Origin: Planctomycetaceae bacterium
Lineage (GTDB): Bacteria; Planctomycetota; Planctomycetia; Planctomycetales; Planctomycetaceae
Assembly: GCA_028284885.1 (NCBI GenBank)
Contig: JANQQW010000215.1
Location: forward strand, 1-43,495
Direction of reading: 5' to 3'
Length of the DNA: 43,495 nucleotides
This document shows positions 34,884 to 43,495 of this stretch, piece after piece; the stretch's first letter is position 1, and each line of letters starts with the position of its first letter. The translations under genes and the position numbers were made by a program. The notes below the pieces were generated by a model. It saw only the letters and a list, made by a program, of their open reading frames with translations. It was not told the origin of the DNA and did no database searches.

Positions 34884-37249
34884 CGGGTTGCTCCCGCCGT
34901 CTGACTGTGAAAACTCAAACGCCACGCCAACAGCTGCTCGCAGACGAGCAGCACCACGAGGAGGGCGAGCAGGACGCGGTGCACGTCGGTGTCTCCCTCG
35001 TCGCCCCCCTTGATCCAGCCGAAGTTGCCCGCGGCCTGCAGGTGGTAGTCCACGTCCTGCCCCATCCGCCGCTCGATGTCGTCGTCGGTCGCGAGAGTCA
35101 GCTGACCTTCCTCGACCGGGGCGTTCACCGCCACCCACCGCTGCTCCGCCGTGCCGGCCTGCCGCGGCAGCGTGAACCGGTAGACGCCGAGCAGGTCCGT
35201 CTCGTCGCGCACGCCGAACGTCCGCCGCAGCCGGGCTCCCCCCTCGGCCGCGTTGTCCTGCTCCACGGAGAGCAGCAGCTTCTGCGTCCCGAGGTCGACG
35301 TCGGGCGTCGAGTACCGCCCCTCGGTCTCGTACAGCGCGGCGTCGAGGTCGAACGGGATCGGCTCGCCGGCGAGTCGGCGTTCCGGCACCCGGTCCGTCC
35401 GGGCCACCCGGGCCTGTGTCTCGGCGATCGTCGGCACGTAGGACGGCGGCATCTTGGTCCAGTTGTTCCACTCGGGGCCCGCGGTCGTCAGGAACGTGAC
35501 GATCCGCCCTTCCCCGAAGCCGTGCTCGAACGCGAACGGCTCGCCGTTCCGGAGCGTGGCGATCGTCGTCACGCCGTCGCGGCGTTGGTTGTCGTCCTTC
35601 TGCCAGACGACCGGCCGCCCGTCGCCGTCGAGTGCCGGCTCGCCGTTCTCGTCGACCAGCTTCCGCGACTGGTCGACCGCGACGTACTCCCAGACGTTGA
35701 CGAACGGGGCCAGGATGTACGCGTCTCCCTCGAACAGTCCGGCGAAGATCGGGTGCTTCGTGAACTTCACGTCCGGCGGGGTCTGCGCGCCGGCGAGGTG
35801 TTGCAGCTCACGACGGCCCGGCTTCAGCGGCACGGGGAACAGGCCCGGTTTCTCGCCGACCTGGTCCACGCCGTACAGGGTGTCCGTGTAGAAGGCGGAG
35901 TCGAGCTGGCTGCCGAGGAACCACACGAGCCCGCCCCCCTCGGCGACGTACTCCTCCAGCGGCTTCACCGCGTCCCGCTCCAGCGGCCCCACGTTGACCA
36001 TGTAGATCGTCGTGAACGGGTCGAGCGGGTTCTTGCGGAGGAAGTCCGGCGACTGGACGAGCGGCTCGAACCCGGTGTCCTCCGGCACCAGCGCCAGTTT
36101 CAGGAAGTCCGCGCCGATCACCTCCCGTCCCTGGCCGAAGTCGCCGTCCACGATCAGCACGCGTCGCTTCTCGGCCACCTCGACCGCGACGAAGCGACGG
36201 TCGTCCGGGGTGAAGTCGTCTCCCTCGAGCCGCACCTCGAACTCGTGCATGCCTCCCGTGCCGAACCAGACGTAGAACGAGTGCGACTCGGTCTCGCCCG
36301 GCTCGACCGCCTGGATGCTCTCCGAACCGGGCGTCTTCTGCCCGTCGACGAAGACCGACAGCCGGACGTCCTTCGCCGTCTTCTCGCCGTCGTTCCGGAC
36401 CTTCACGGTCACCTCGATCGGCACCTCGGCGACCGCGAGGTGGAACTCGCCCTGCACGTCGGTGATCGCCAGGTTCTCGTGTCGGGCCGGGATGGTGCGG
36501 ACGAGGTTGATGCTCGCGTCCTCCTTGTCGAGGGCGAGCACCGCGTCGCTGATCGCCTGCGAGTCGAGCCAGTCCCCCCGCCGGAAGTCCGAGACGACGT
36601 GCACGTGCCGGATGCCGGTCTCGTCCTCCTTCACGAACTTGCGAGCCGCGTCCAGTCCGTCCTCCAGAGCGAACGTACGGTGCGTCGGCTGCTGGTTGTC
36701 CAGCTTCGTCTTCAACTCGGTCAGGAAGTCCTCGTTCACGTCCTCGCGGTCGAACAGCGGCTGCTTCGGCCGGGAGAGGAGCAGCACCGTCAGCTGCTGC
36801 GAGCCCGGCAGCCGGGAGCCCTCGTTGGCGATCGCCGAGACGACCGACTTCGCCTTGTCGAACCCGTTCACCCGCTTGATCTGCCCGTCGACCTCCTCCT
36901 CCCACGAGTCCTGCATGGAGGCGCTGTCGTCCAGCACGACGACGTGGTGCGTCTTGACGCCGGCGAACATGGCGAGCTGGTCCGCCCCCACGATCAACCG
37001 GGCGACCAGCAGGGCGAGGGCGAGCACGATCAGGATGCGGAGGAGGAGCAGCAGCAGCTGTTCGATCAGCACCCGCCGGCGGTTCTTCTGCTGGCTCTCC
37101 AGCAGGAACTCCATCGCGGCGAACCGGACCCGGCGGTACCGGAGCCGGTTGATCAGGTGGATGATGATCGGCGAGGCGACGAGCGCAACGCCACCGGCGA
37201 TGATGCCCGACGTCGCGAACGAGAAGTTCAAAAGCCAACCCACTTGCAC
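34880..37249 (-). CDS. BatA-like membrane protein with vWA domain
   Basis: 789 residues; GTG start at 37249 with GAGGAG five bases upstream. The N-terminus is the aerotolerance-regulator (BatA) type: a first helix (IIAGGVALVASPIIIHLINR), the basic block LRYRRVRFAAMEFL, then LIEQLLLLLLRILIVLALAL. The vWA metal site is DDSAS (D107, S109, S111). Beyond it are a region with CARDB/Ig-like strands (VTVKVRNDGEKTAKDVRLSV), a glutamine-amidotransferase-like segment (LEEYVAEGGGLVWFLGSQLD) and a C-terminal membrane helix (VLLALLVVLLVCEQLLAWRL). It sits 27 bases after the DUF58 gene. In other bacteria such proteins act with MoxR in envelope maintenance or stress; the role here is inferred. Confidence 0.9.
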   Translation of the reverse strand: MQVGWLLNFSFATSGIIAGGVALVASPIIIHLINRLRYRRVRFAAMEFLLESQQKNRRRVLIEQLLLLLLRILIVLALALLVARLIVGADQLAMFAGVKTHHVVVLDDSASMQDSWEEEVDGQIKRVNGFDKAKSVVSAIANEGSRLPGSQQLTVLLLSRPKQPLFDREDVNEDFLTELKTKLDNQQPTHRTFALEDGLDAARKFVKEDETGIRHVHVVSDFRRGDWLDSQAISDAVLALDKEDASINLVRTIPARHENLAITDVQGEFHLAVAEVPIEVTVKVRNDGEKTAKDVRLSVFVDGQKTPGSESIQAVEPGETESHSFYVWFGTGGMHEFEVRLEGDDFTPDDRRFVAVEVAEKRRVLIVDGDFGQGREVIGADFLKLALVPEDTGFEPLVQSPDFLRKNPLDPFTTIYMVNVGPLERDAVKPLEEYVAEGGGLVWFLGSQLDSAFYTDTLYGVDQVGEKPGLFPVPLKPGRRELQHLAGAQTPPDVKFTKHPIFAGLFEGDAYILAPFVNVWEYVAVDQSRKLVDENGEPALDGDGRPVVWQKDDNQRRDGVTTIATLRNGEPFAFEHGFGEGRIVTFLTTAGPEWNNWTKMPPSYVPTIAETQARVARTDRVPERRLAGEPIPFDLDAALYETEGRYSTPDVDLGTQKLLLSVEQDNAAEGGARLRRTFGVRDETDLLGVYRFTLPRQAGTAEQRWVAVNAPVEEGQLTLATDDDIERRMGQDVDYHLQAAGNFGWIKGGDEGDTDVHRVLLALLVVLLVCEQLLAWRLSFHSQTAGATR

Positions 37250-37276
37250 TGCTCCTCGTCGGGAGCCGGTCCGAGC

Positions 37277-38188
37277 TCAGTTGCGGACCGACTGCTGCAT
37301 GCCGATGCGGTGGTTCATGAAGTGTCTCAACGCGGCGTCGAGGTGCTCGCTGGTGCGGACCGTCTGAAAGTCCACGAGGTTCCGCGAGCAGAACCGCCGC
37401 AGCTCGGCGAGGAACTTCTCGACGGCCGCGAGGTAGCCCTCCCGCAGGGACCGCGGGTCGCAGACGAGCTCGCCGAGTTCCTCCATCCCCTCGAACTTCG
37501 TCGTGCCGCTGTAGTCGAAGTCGAGTTCCTGGTCGTCCATCACGTGCAGGACGAGCACGTCGTGTCCGCGTTGCCGCAGCAGCTTCAGCCCCTTGAAGAC
37601 CGACTCCCGCGGAGCGAACAGGTCGCTGATGAGGACGACCATGCCCTTCTGCGTCTTCTCCTCCGCCACGTAGCGGAGAATGGCGTGCAGGTCGGTCTTC
37701 TTCTTCGGCGCGTCCGCGTCGAGCGTGGCGAGCAGGGCGTGCAGGTGGTTCCGCTTGCTGCGGGCCGGGACCATGCTGCGAATGGCGTCGTCGAAGGAGA
37801 CCATCGAGACGGCGTCCTGCTGACGGAGCAGCAGGTAGGCGAGCGCGGCCGCGATCGTGCAGCCGTACTCGTACTTCGTCATCGCCCCGCTGCCGAACTG
37901 CATCGACTCGCTGACGTCGACGATCAGCGTGGTGCGGAGGTTGGTCTCCTCCTCGTACAGCTTCAGGTAGTACTTGTCCGTCTTCGACCAGGCCTTCCAG
38001 TCGATGCGGCGGGTGTCGTCACCCGGGACGTACTCGCGGTGCTGTGCGAACTCGATGGACTGCCCGAAGTAGGGGCTGCGGTGCATGCCGGAGAGGAACC
38101 CCTCGACGATGTGCCGCGCCCGCACCTCGAGCTTGCCGATCCGGGAGAGCTCCTCCGGCCGGAGGAAGCGTCGGTAGCCGTCGCTCAA
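37277..38188 (-). CDS. DUF58 protein with vWA fold
   Basis: 303 residues; TTG start at 38188 with GGGAGAAG just upstream, as no ATG or GTG fits. The DUF58 signature is [20 protein letters not shown] (51-70), followed by [11 protein letters not shown]. The vWA metal-site motif is DVSES (D91, S93, S95) and a second contact is likely in [10 protein letters not shown]. No signal peptide or membrane helix. DUF58 proteins are regular partners of MoxR ATPases and link them to the membrane vWA proteins. It lies 103 bases after the MoxR gene and 27 before the BatA-like gene. Confidence 0.93.
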   Translation of the reverse strand: MSDGYRRFLRPEELSRIGKLEVRARHIVEGFLSGMHRSPYFGQSIEFAQHREYVPGDDTRRIDWKAWSKTDKYYLKLYEEETNLRTTLIVDVSESMQFGSGAMTKYEYGCTIAAALAYLLLRQQDAVSMVSFDDAIRSMVPARSKRNHLHALLATLDADAPKKKTDLHAILRYVAEEKTQKGMVVLISDLFAPRESVFKGLKLLRQRGHDVLVLHVMDDQELDFDYSGTTKFEGMEELGELVCDPRSLREGYLAAVEKFLAELRRFCSRNLVDFQTVRTSEHLDAALRHFMNHRIGMQQSVRN

Positions 38189-38291
38189 TTCACTTCTCCC
38201 ACTGCTCGCTCACTCTGAGGGAAGGCGGAAACCAGCGGTGCCGGGTCGATGCCGACGACGGCGTCCGCCGGTCCCGTGGACCAGGTCCGAC

Positions 38292-39341
38292 TCACGCCTT
38301 GAAGATCGCGGCGAGCCGCGGGTCGGCGGTCAGTTCGCCTTCCTTCGCGGGCGTCTCCTTGACGAGCCGGTCGACGACCTTGTCCGTCGTGATCCCCTCG
38401 GACTCGGCCGAGAAGTTCGTCACGATGCGGTGCCGGAGGACCGGCAGGGCGAGGGCGGCGACGTCCTCCGTCGAGACGTGGCTGCGACCGTACAGGAGTG
38501 CCCGGGCCTTGCCGCCGAGCAGCAGGAACTGCACGGCACGCGGCCCGGCGCCCCAGCTGAGCCACTCGTTCACGAACTCGGGCACGCCCGGCTGCGTGAT
38601 CCGCGTCTGCCGGACGAGGGCGAGGGCGTAGTCGACGACGTGGTCCGAGACCGGCACCTGCCGCACGATCTGCTGCAGCTCGATCACCTCTTCGCCCGTG
38701 AGGACCGGCTCGACCTCGGCGACGTGCGTCGAGGTGGTCGCCTTGGCGATCTGCTTCTCCTCTTCGTAGGTCGGGTACTTCACGTCCACCTTGAACATGA
38801 AGCGGTCCTGCTGGGCCTCGGGCAGCGGATAGGTTCCCTCCTGCTCGATCGGGTTCTGCGTGGCGAGCACGAAGAACGGGTCGGAGAGCACGTGCCGGAC
38901 CTGGCCGACCGTCACCTGCCGCTCCTGCATCGCCTCCAGCATGGCGGCCTGCGTCTTCGGCGGCGTCCGGTTGATCTCGTCCGCGAGGATCACGTTGTGG
39001 AACAACGGGCCCTGGATGAAGCGGAACTCGCGTTGGCCGGTCTCCCGGTTCTCCTGAAGCACGTCCGTGCCGGTGATGTCCGCCGGCATGAGGTCCGGCG
39101 TGAACTGAATGCGGGCGAAGTTCAACTTCAGCGTCTTCGCCAGCGTGCTGATCATCAGCGTCTTCGCGAGACCCGGCACGCCTTCCAGCAGCACGTGCCC
39201 CTTGCTGAACATGGCGATGAGCAGCTGCTCGATCACCTCGGACTGCCCCACGATGATCTTCGACATCTGGTCGCGAAGCTGATCGTAGGCCCTGTTCAGC
39301 TTGCCCATCGAGACTTCGAGATCCGGGCTGGCGTCCGACAT
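38292..39341 (-). CDS. MoxR-family AAA+ ATPase
   Basis: 349 residues from the ATG at 39341, with AGGA upstream; the frame is open to 39440 but that part looks non-coding. Walker A is GVPGLAKT (54-61), Walker [10 protein letters not shown] (D121, E122), sensor 1 [16 protein letters not shown], then the lid with [11 protein letters not shown] and [18 protein letters not shown]. This is a complete MoxR ATPase, a cytoplasmic chaperone-like motor that works with DUF58 and vWA proteins. It heads an unusually long run that continues for ten more genes. A 166-base gap separates it from the sulfatase-like gene, so a promoter for the cluster may lie there. Confidence 0.95.
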   Translation of the reverse strand: MSDASPDLEVSMGKLNRAYDQLRDQMSKIIVGQSEVIEQLLIAMFSKGHVLLEGVPGLAKTLMISTLAKTLKLNFARIQFTPDLMPADITGTDVLQENRETGQREFRFIQGPLFHNVILADEINRTPPKTQAAMLEAMQERQVTVGQVRHVLSDPFFVLATQNPIEQEGTYPLPEAQQDRFMFKVDVKYPTYEEEKQIAKATTSTHVAEVEPVLTGEEVIELQQIVRQVPVSDHVVDYALALVRQTRITQPGVPEFVNEWLSWGAGPRAVQFLLLGGKARALLYGRSHVSTEDVAALALPVLRHRIVTNFSAESEGITTDKVVDRLVKETPAKEGELTADPRLAAIFKA

Positions 39342-39507
39342 GGTGCGTGGTTCCTGCGGAGAGGCGGGTTGAACTCGTCTTGGAGAGTGGATGGCTCGTC
39401 CGGTCGGGGCGTACGCCACCCCGGTCCGTGCGAACCGCACAAGAGAGGAGACGCACGATCGAGCCGGATCTCACCACGAATCTTCGCGACCGAAGAATCC
39501 GGCAAAC

Positions 39508-40953
39508 TCAACCAGAATCGCCCTTTACGGCCGACTCCAGCAGGGAAACGGGTGCTGGACACGCGGATCTCGCCGCGGCGACCCACTGGTCCAAGGCGGC
39601 CGTCAGCCGGTCGGCGTCGTCTGGCAGCTGATCCGCCATATCGTGAATGTCCCACACGTCTTCCGGCTTGACGTACAGCTTGGCCGGCCGCGGTTCGGAC
39701 TCCGCCCCCAACTCTCCGTCGGCCTCAGCGGTCACGAGGTGGAACGCGGCCGTCCGCAGACCGTTCAGGGTGGGGGATGAGGTTCCCGAAACCGCTGCGG
39801 CTCGGGCACTTGTGGAGTCACCGCGGCAGGTCGGCAGGAGCGATCGCCCCTCGCAGCCGGCCGCTGCGGCGGAAACGCCGAACCAGTCGAGGAGCGTGGG
39901 GGCGACGTCGGTCGGCTGGGCGAACTCCGAGAGTCGCCCGCCTCCCTCGACTCCCGGGCAGCGGACCAGCAGCGGTGTGTGGGCGTGCTCCTCACCGAGC
40001 CGCCCCGGGCCCTCGTCGAGGCCGATCCGCTCGCCGAGTGACTCCCCCTCGGCGGCCGTCACGATCAGCAGCACGTCGTCGCCGACCACGGCTCGCAGCC
40101 GTCCGAGGCTCTCGTCGAGGAGCGACACGTAACCGCCGTACACGGCCCGCACGAGCAACCAGTCCGACTCGTCGAGCCGGTCGGTCTCCTCCATCGTCCC
40201 GACCGAGGCGAGCACGCGGAGCAGTTCGTCGAACTCGGCCTGCTCGTCGATCTCCTCGTCCTCGCCCTCCGGCTCCTCCTCCCACTCCTCTTCGTCCGCG
40301 TCCCCGTTCACGTCCGCCGAGTCGTCGTCGGCCAACTCCTCGCCCGCTTCGGCTTCTTCGTCCTCCAGGTCCTCGAGAGCGATCCACTCGATGTCGTCGT
40401 CGGTCGGCCGCGGCTCGTCGTCCTCCTCGTCCTCCAGTTCCTCGAACAGCGCGACGAACCGCTCCGCCAGCTCCCGCGGCGGCAACCACGGCACCGGCAC
40501 ACCACGGCTCTTCAGCCACACGAGTTCCGAGCCGCCGCTCGAGGACTGCAGCCGTTCGATCGCACGGTCCACCAGCCGGGCGAACGGCGTCTCCGCGTGC
40601 GGTACGTCGAGCCCGTCCTCGCCGCCGACCGCCTCGACCTCGTCGAACGACTGCGGCAACGCGACCGGTCGGGAGTTCGGCTCCTCGACCAACAGCACCG
40701 AACGGACCCCCGCCTCGGCGAGTCGCGCTGCGAACTCGTCGCCGCGAACCTCGTTCTCCCGCGCGGGGAACTGCAGGCAACCCGTCCACCACGCGTGCGA
40801 CGTCGAGGGACCGATGCACTCGGCGAAGTGCTGGTCGAACACGACTCCCTCGGCCGCCAGACGGTCGAAGTGCGGCGTGTCGATCCACGTGTTCCCGTGA
40901 CAGCCGAGGAAGCCGAGCGGGAGACGGTCGAACGAGACGACGACGGCTCGCAT
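39508..40953 (-). CDS. Sulfatase-fold protein with acidic insert, catalytic site not conserved
   Basis: 481 residues; ATG at 40953 overlaps the DUF1570 stop by one base; AAGGAAA site. The N-terminus (VVVSFDRLPLGFLGCHGN, TPHFDRLAAEGVVFD) is clearly of the sulfatase/alkaline phosphatase superfamily. The nucleophile region reads ECIGPSTSHAWWTG: the C-x-P-S-R formylglycine motif is absent, since the residue two before Pro is Ile. The usual metal motif T-S-D-H-G-E reads TAAEGESLGE. Residues about 170-246 are a strongly acidic insert. The C-terminal block HAHTPLLVRCPGVEGGGRLS remains sulfatase-like. It is probably a non-enzymatic or altered member; cytoplasmic, since no signal peptide is seen. Confidence 0.78.
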   Translation of the reverse strand: MRAVVVSFDRLPLGFLGCHGNTWIDTPHFDRLAAEGVVFDQHFAECIGPSTSHAWWTGCLQFPARENEVRGDEFAARLAEAGVRSVLLVEEPNSRPVALPQSFDEVEAVGGEDGLDVPHAETPFARLVDRAIERLQSSSGGSELVWLKSRGVPVPWLPPRELAERFVALFEELEDEEDDEPRPTDDDIEWIALEDLEDEEAEAGEELADDDSADVNGDADEEEWEEEPEGEDEEIDEQAEFDELLRVLASVGTMEETDRLDESDWLLVRAVYGGYVSLLDESLGRLRAVVGDDVLLIVTAAEGESLGERIGLDEGPGRLGEEHAHTPLLVRCPGVEGGGRLSEFAQPTDVAPTLLDWFGVSAAAAGCEGRSLLPTCRGDSTSARAAAVSGTSSPTLNGLRTAAFHLVTAEADGELGAESEPRPAKLYVKPEDVWDIHDMADQLPDDADRLTAALDQWVAAARSACPAPVSLLESAVKGDSG

Positions 40954-42197
40954 CAGCGTTTCCTTCGCCGCAGCGCGAGGCGGAGCACGTTCGCGTACTC
41001 GCGTTCGAGCTCCTCGACGGACTTGCCGATCGTCTCCTCGAACTCCTTCTGCCGAGTGTCGGCGTCGTCGAGGGCGAGGGACTTCTTCGCGGACATCAGC
41101 CGGACGTACTTGGCGTACTGAGCCCGGTACTTCGTGCAGAGCAGCCAGTGGAGGGCCCAGGCGCGGGCGTAGCTGGGGCCGGCGAACGCGGCCGACTTGA
41201 ACATGCCGTCGCCGCGGACGATGTCCTCGAAGTCGACCTGCCGGGCGAGCAGCGCGCGGGGGCCGTAGACCTCGTTGGGAATCTTCGGGTCGCTGCGGAG
41301 CGTCTCGCCGTCCCCCTCGAATCCGGTCGCGATCCCCTCGTTGAACCAGACCGGGACGGGCGAGAACTTCTCGATGATGCGGCGGTTGAAGACCTGTTGG
41401 TGCACGCCCTCGTGGATCAGCGTGCGGTAGTCGTCCATCTCGCTGACGCGGAGGACGAGGTGGTTGGACCGCAGGTCGTAGAAGCCGGCGATGTTGCGGG
41501 CCGGCAGGTCCTTGTCGCCGGTGACCATGCGGGCGTAGGTCTCGAAGTTCGCGTCGGACTCGAAGACGAGCACCACCAGCGGGAAGGCGACCGGCTTGAC
41601 CGGAACGCGGGTCGTGCGGACGAACGAGCGGAACTTCGTCTCCAGGCTGACGAACAGCCGCGCGAGCTTGGTGAGGCCCGCCTGCTTCTTGCGGAGCGTC
41701 CGCTCGTCGAACTCCTTGCGGGCCGTGACGAGGGCGAGCACGTACGGCTCCTCGACGATCGTCAGCACGCGGCCGTCGACGAACGTCTCCTGCAGGTTCT
41801 TCTCCACCTGTTCGTGCGTCAGCGCCTCGGGCGGCTCCTTCTCGACCCGCTTGGTCACCGCCCGCTCCGGCAGCAGCAGGACCCCGCCGTCGGCCAGCTC
41901 GACCGCGAACACCCCCTGCCCCTGACCGGCGAGCCGACCCTCGACCGTGACCTCGTCGCCGGCGTCGTTCGTGAACGTGAACTCGTCCGCGAACCCGATC
42001 GACGGAAGGATCGCGGCAAGGGCGACGAGTCGCACACACCAACGGATCGGGGCGAGGCGAGCGGCCGGTGTCAGCCGGCCGGCTACTCGTGGACGACGGA
42101 TGGGGCGCCCACTCCACGAACGACGCGAAACCGGGAGGCTGACACCTCCCGCTCGCCGTCTTGATCGACTCTTCAACACGTTTCGCGCGAGTTGCAT
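40953..42197 (-). CDS. DUF1570 putative metallopeptidase
   Basis: 414 residues from the ATG at 42197, which has GGAG six bases upstream. The hydrophobic signal segment (VRLVALAAILPSIGFADE) comes only at about residue 55, and the arginine-rich part before it is encoded by the REPIN-like element at 42052-42151. Either the element entered the N-terminal coding region in frame, or the true start is a GTG at 42035 directly at the signal peptide. The DUF1570 region has HEGVHQ (H262, E263, H266) and WFNEGIATGFEG, which fits a gluzincin zinc site. Residues about 75-125 form a small beta domain (TFTNDAGDEVTVEGRLAGQG). Likely a periplasmic peptidase of unknown substrate. Confidence 0.8.
   Translation of the reverse strand: MQLARNVLKSRSRRRAGGVSLPVSRRSWSGRPIRRPRVAGRLTPAARLAPIRWCVRLVALAAILPSIGFADEFTFTNDAGDEVTVEGRLAGQGQGVFAVELADGGVLLLPERAVTKRVEKEPPEALTHEQVEKNLQETFVDGRVLTIVEEPYVLALVTARKEFDERTLRKKQAGLTKLARLFVSLETKFRSFVRTTRVPVKPVAFPLVVLVFESDANFETYARMVTGDKDLPARNIAGFYDLRSNHLVLRVSEMDDYRTLIHEGVHQQVFNRRIIEKFSPVPVWFNEGIATGFEGDGETLRSDPKIPNEVYGPRALLARQVDFEDIVRGDGMFKSAAFAGPSYARAWALHWLLCTKYRAQYAKYVRLMSAKKSLALDDADTRQKEFEETIGKSVEELEREYANVLRLALRRRKR
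42052..42151. repeat. REPIN-like pair of inverted palindromic repeats
   Basis: Element A on the plus strand (from 42055) and element B on the minus strand (from about 42157 downwards) share GGCGAGCGG, two variable bases, GGTGTCAGCC, two bases, and CCGG. In each, the bases around the TGTCAG centre form a hairpin: GCCGG/CCGGC in A and GGGAGG/CCTCCC in B, with compensating differences between copies. Two REP-type palindromes facing each other about 50 bases apart is the REPIN arrangement. Confidence 0.65.
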
Positions 42198-42257
42198 CGT
42201 GCGCTCCGGACACCGTTCGGGCCTCCCAACCCTAGCTTGCGGGCCGGGGAATGGCGA

Positions 42258-42289
42258 CCGGTCGACGGGCGTCATCCCGTCTTGACCGG
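42258..42289. promoter_or_regulatory. Strong hairpin in the lpxB upstream region
   Basis: CCGGTCGACGGG pairs with CCCGTC and GACCGG around a TT bulge, giving a 12-bp stem with a six-base loop. It lies in the 187-base divergent gap, 95 bases before lpxB. It could be an operator, a leader-RNA structure or another repeat element. Confidence 0.4.
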
Positions 42290-42384
42290 CTTCCGGCATC
42301 GCCCGTACGCTCCCGCCGCTTTCACGGGACGGCTCCGCGCGCCCCACATCCTCACGGGCCTCGACTGAACGGAACGGATTCCGT

Positions 42385-43495
42385 GCGACTCTTCTTCTCC
42401 GTTGGCGAACCGAGCGGCGACGAGCACGCGGCCCACCTCGTGGAGGAGTTGCGGCGTCGCGAGCCGAACGTCGAGATCGAGGGGTTCGGCGGCCCCCGGA
42501 TGGAGGCGGCCGGCTGCCGGCTGCACTACCCGCTCACCAACCTCGCCGTCATGGGCATCGCCAAGGTGCTCCCGCTGCTGCACAAGTTCTACCGACTCGT
42601 CGGCGAGGCAGAGCAGCACTTCCGAGACAACCCACCAGACGCCGTCGTCCTGGTCGACTTCCCCGGCTTCAACTGGCACGTCGCCCGGGTCGCCAAGAAG
42701 CACGGCATCCCGGTGATCTACTACCTCCCGCCGCAAATCTGGGCATGGGCCTCGTGGCGGATCAAGAAGGTCCGCAAGTACGTCGACCACCTGCTCTGCG
42801 GGCTGCCGTTCGAGAAGGCGTGGTACGCGGAACGCGGCGTGCAGGCCGAGTACGTCGGGCACCCGTTCTTCGACGAGGTGGCCGACAAGGAACTCGACGG
42901 TGCGTTCCTGGGGCGGCAGCGTGAACGGGGCGGCCGCGTCGTCGGCATCCTGCCCGGCAGTCGGAACGCCGAGGTGACCCGCAACTTCCGCATGCAGCTC
43001 GAGGTCGCCGAGTCCCTTTCGCGACGCTTCCCGGACGTCCGGTTCCTCGTCGCGAACTTCAAGTCGGAGCACTCGCACTTCTGCCGCGAGGCGAGCACGA
43101 AGGCCGGTCGCCGACTGCCGATCGAGTTCCACACGGGTCGTACGTCGGAGATCGTCGAACTCTCCGACTGCTGCCTGATGGTCTCGGGTTCGGTCAGCCT
43201 GGAACTGCTGGCCCGCGAGACGCCGGCGACGGTCGTCTACAGCGCCGGCTGGTTGCGGTTCCTCAGCGTGCTGCTCGAGGTCGACTACTTCACGCTGCCG
43301 AACCTGATGGCGGACCGCCCGGTCATGCCGGAGTTCGCGACGTTCGGCCACTCGGCGAAGGCGGTCGCCGGGATGACCGAGGTCGTCGAGGGCTGGCTCG
43401 CCAGTCCCGAGAGTCTGGACGCGGTGCGGAAGGAGATGGCCGCGCTGCGGCGGGACGTCGGCCGGACCGGGGCGACCGCCCACACGGCCGAGGCG
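42385..43495 (+). CDS. lpxB: Lipid-A-disaccharide synthase, 3' end beyond the window
   Basis: 370 residues are visible from a GTG at 42385; the frame is still open at the window end. The N-terminus VRLFFSVGEPSGDEHAAHLV is the LpxB signature, followed by GFGGPRMEAAGC, LAVMGIAKVLPLL, the VLVDFPGFNWHVA block, YYLPPQIWAWASWRIKKVRK, the VGHPFFDE motif and LPGSRNAEV. LpxB joins UDP-diacylglucosamine and lipid X to give lipid A disaccharide at the cytoplasmic face of the inner membrane, so the organism probably makes lipid A. About the last few residues only should be missing, judged by the usual length of about 380. It diverges from the DUF1570 gene. Confidence 0.95.

Noticed and set aside
34907..38218. 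1103-codon open frame on the plus strand, antisense to the BatA-like and DUF58 genes
   Set aside because: Same reason: the minus strand encodes clear vWA and DUF58 motifs with ribosome sites, and the plus-strand product is compositionally like other shadow frames.

Overview
The window looks like a chromosomal piece of a high-GC planctomycete (phylum Planctomycetota). The pointers are a PVC-type heme-binding membrane dehydrogenase, a DUF1559 protein with a prepilin-like N-terminus, a DUF1570 protein, several FHA and trypsin-fold proteins, a long MoxR/DUF58/BatA/von Willebrand A cluster, and lpxB for an LPS-type envelope. No tRNA, rRNA, CRISPR, phage or insertion-sequence gene was seen.

Layout. 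1-245: 3' end of an FG-GAP/VCBS repeat protein. 308-3364 (+): PVC-type dehydrogenase, converging on a COG2509-type FAD oxidoreductase (3549-5147, -) across a long inverted repeat. 5624-6526 (+): Rho_N/DUF4912 protein. 6923-8239 (+): rarA. 8242-10907 (-): two FHA genes, the second fused to a degenerate trypsin-like domain. 11062-13098 (-): secreted alpha/beta hydrolase. 13391-14170 (+): DUF1559 protein. From 42197 down to 14185 every gene lies on the minus strand (18 genes). 42385-43495 (+): start of lpxB, cut by the window end.

The minus-strand run has three blocks. Block one (42197-39508) is a DUF1570 putative metallopeptidase overlapping a sulfatase-fold protein that appears to lack its catalytic residues. 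Block two (39341-19665) is an enlarged MoxR system: MoxR AAA+ ATPase, DUF58, BatA-like vWA, a second large vWA membrane protein, a 1071-residue DUF4175-like membrane protein, a secreted protein with 33 PGEGx repeats, a helical secreted protein, an NPCBM-like protein, one intact trypsin-like PDZ protease and two catalytically dead relatives, one of them fused to a dead esterase domain. Block three (19583-14185) is a tightly packed lipid-modification operon: FAD amine oxidase, DUF1365, cyclopropane-fatty-acid synthase family, a second methyltransferase of that family, and a DUF1295 membrane reductase. An 11-bp perfect inverted repeat abuts its first start codon.

Small repeats are the other theme: a REPIN-like inverted pair at 42052-42151, a YCTYGAC heptamer array seen once inside a gene and once against the rarA start, perfect palindromes inside coding sequence, and a 34-bp inverted repeat between convergent genes. 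Most genes in the MoxR block have good Shine-Dalgarno sites, which helped fix starts. Functions are assigned from motifs and remembered family features; no database search was run.
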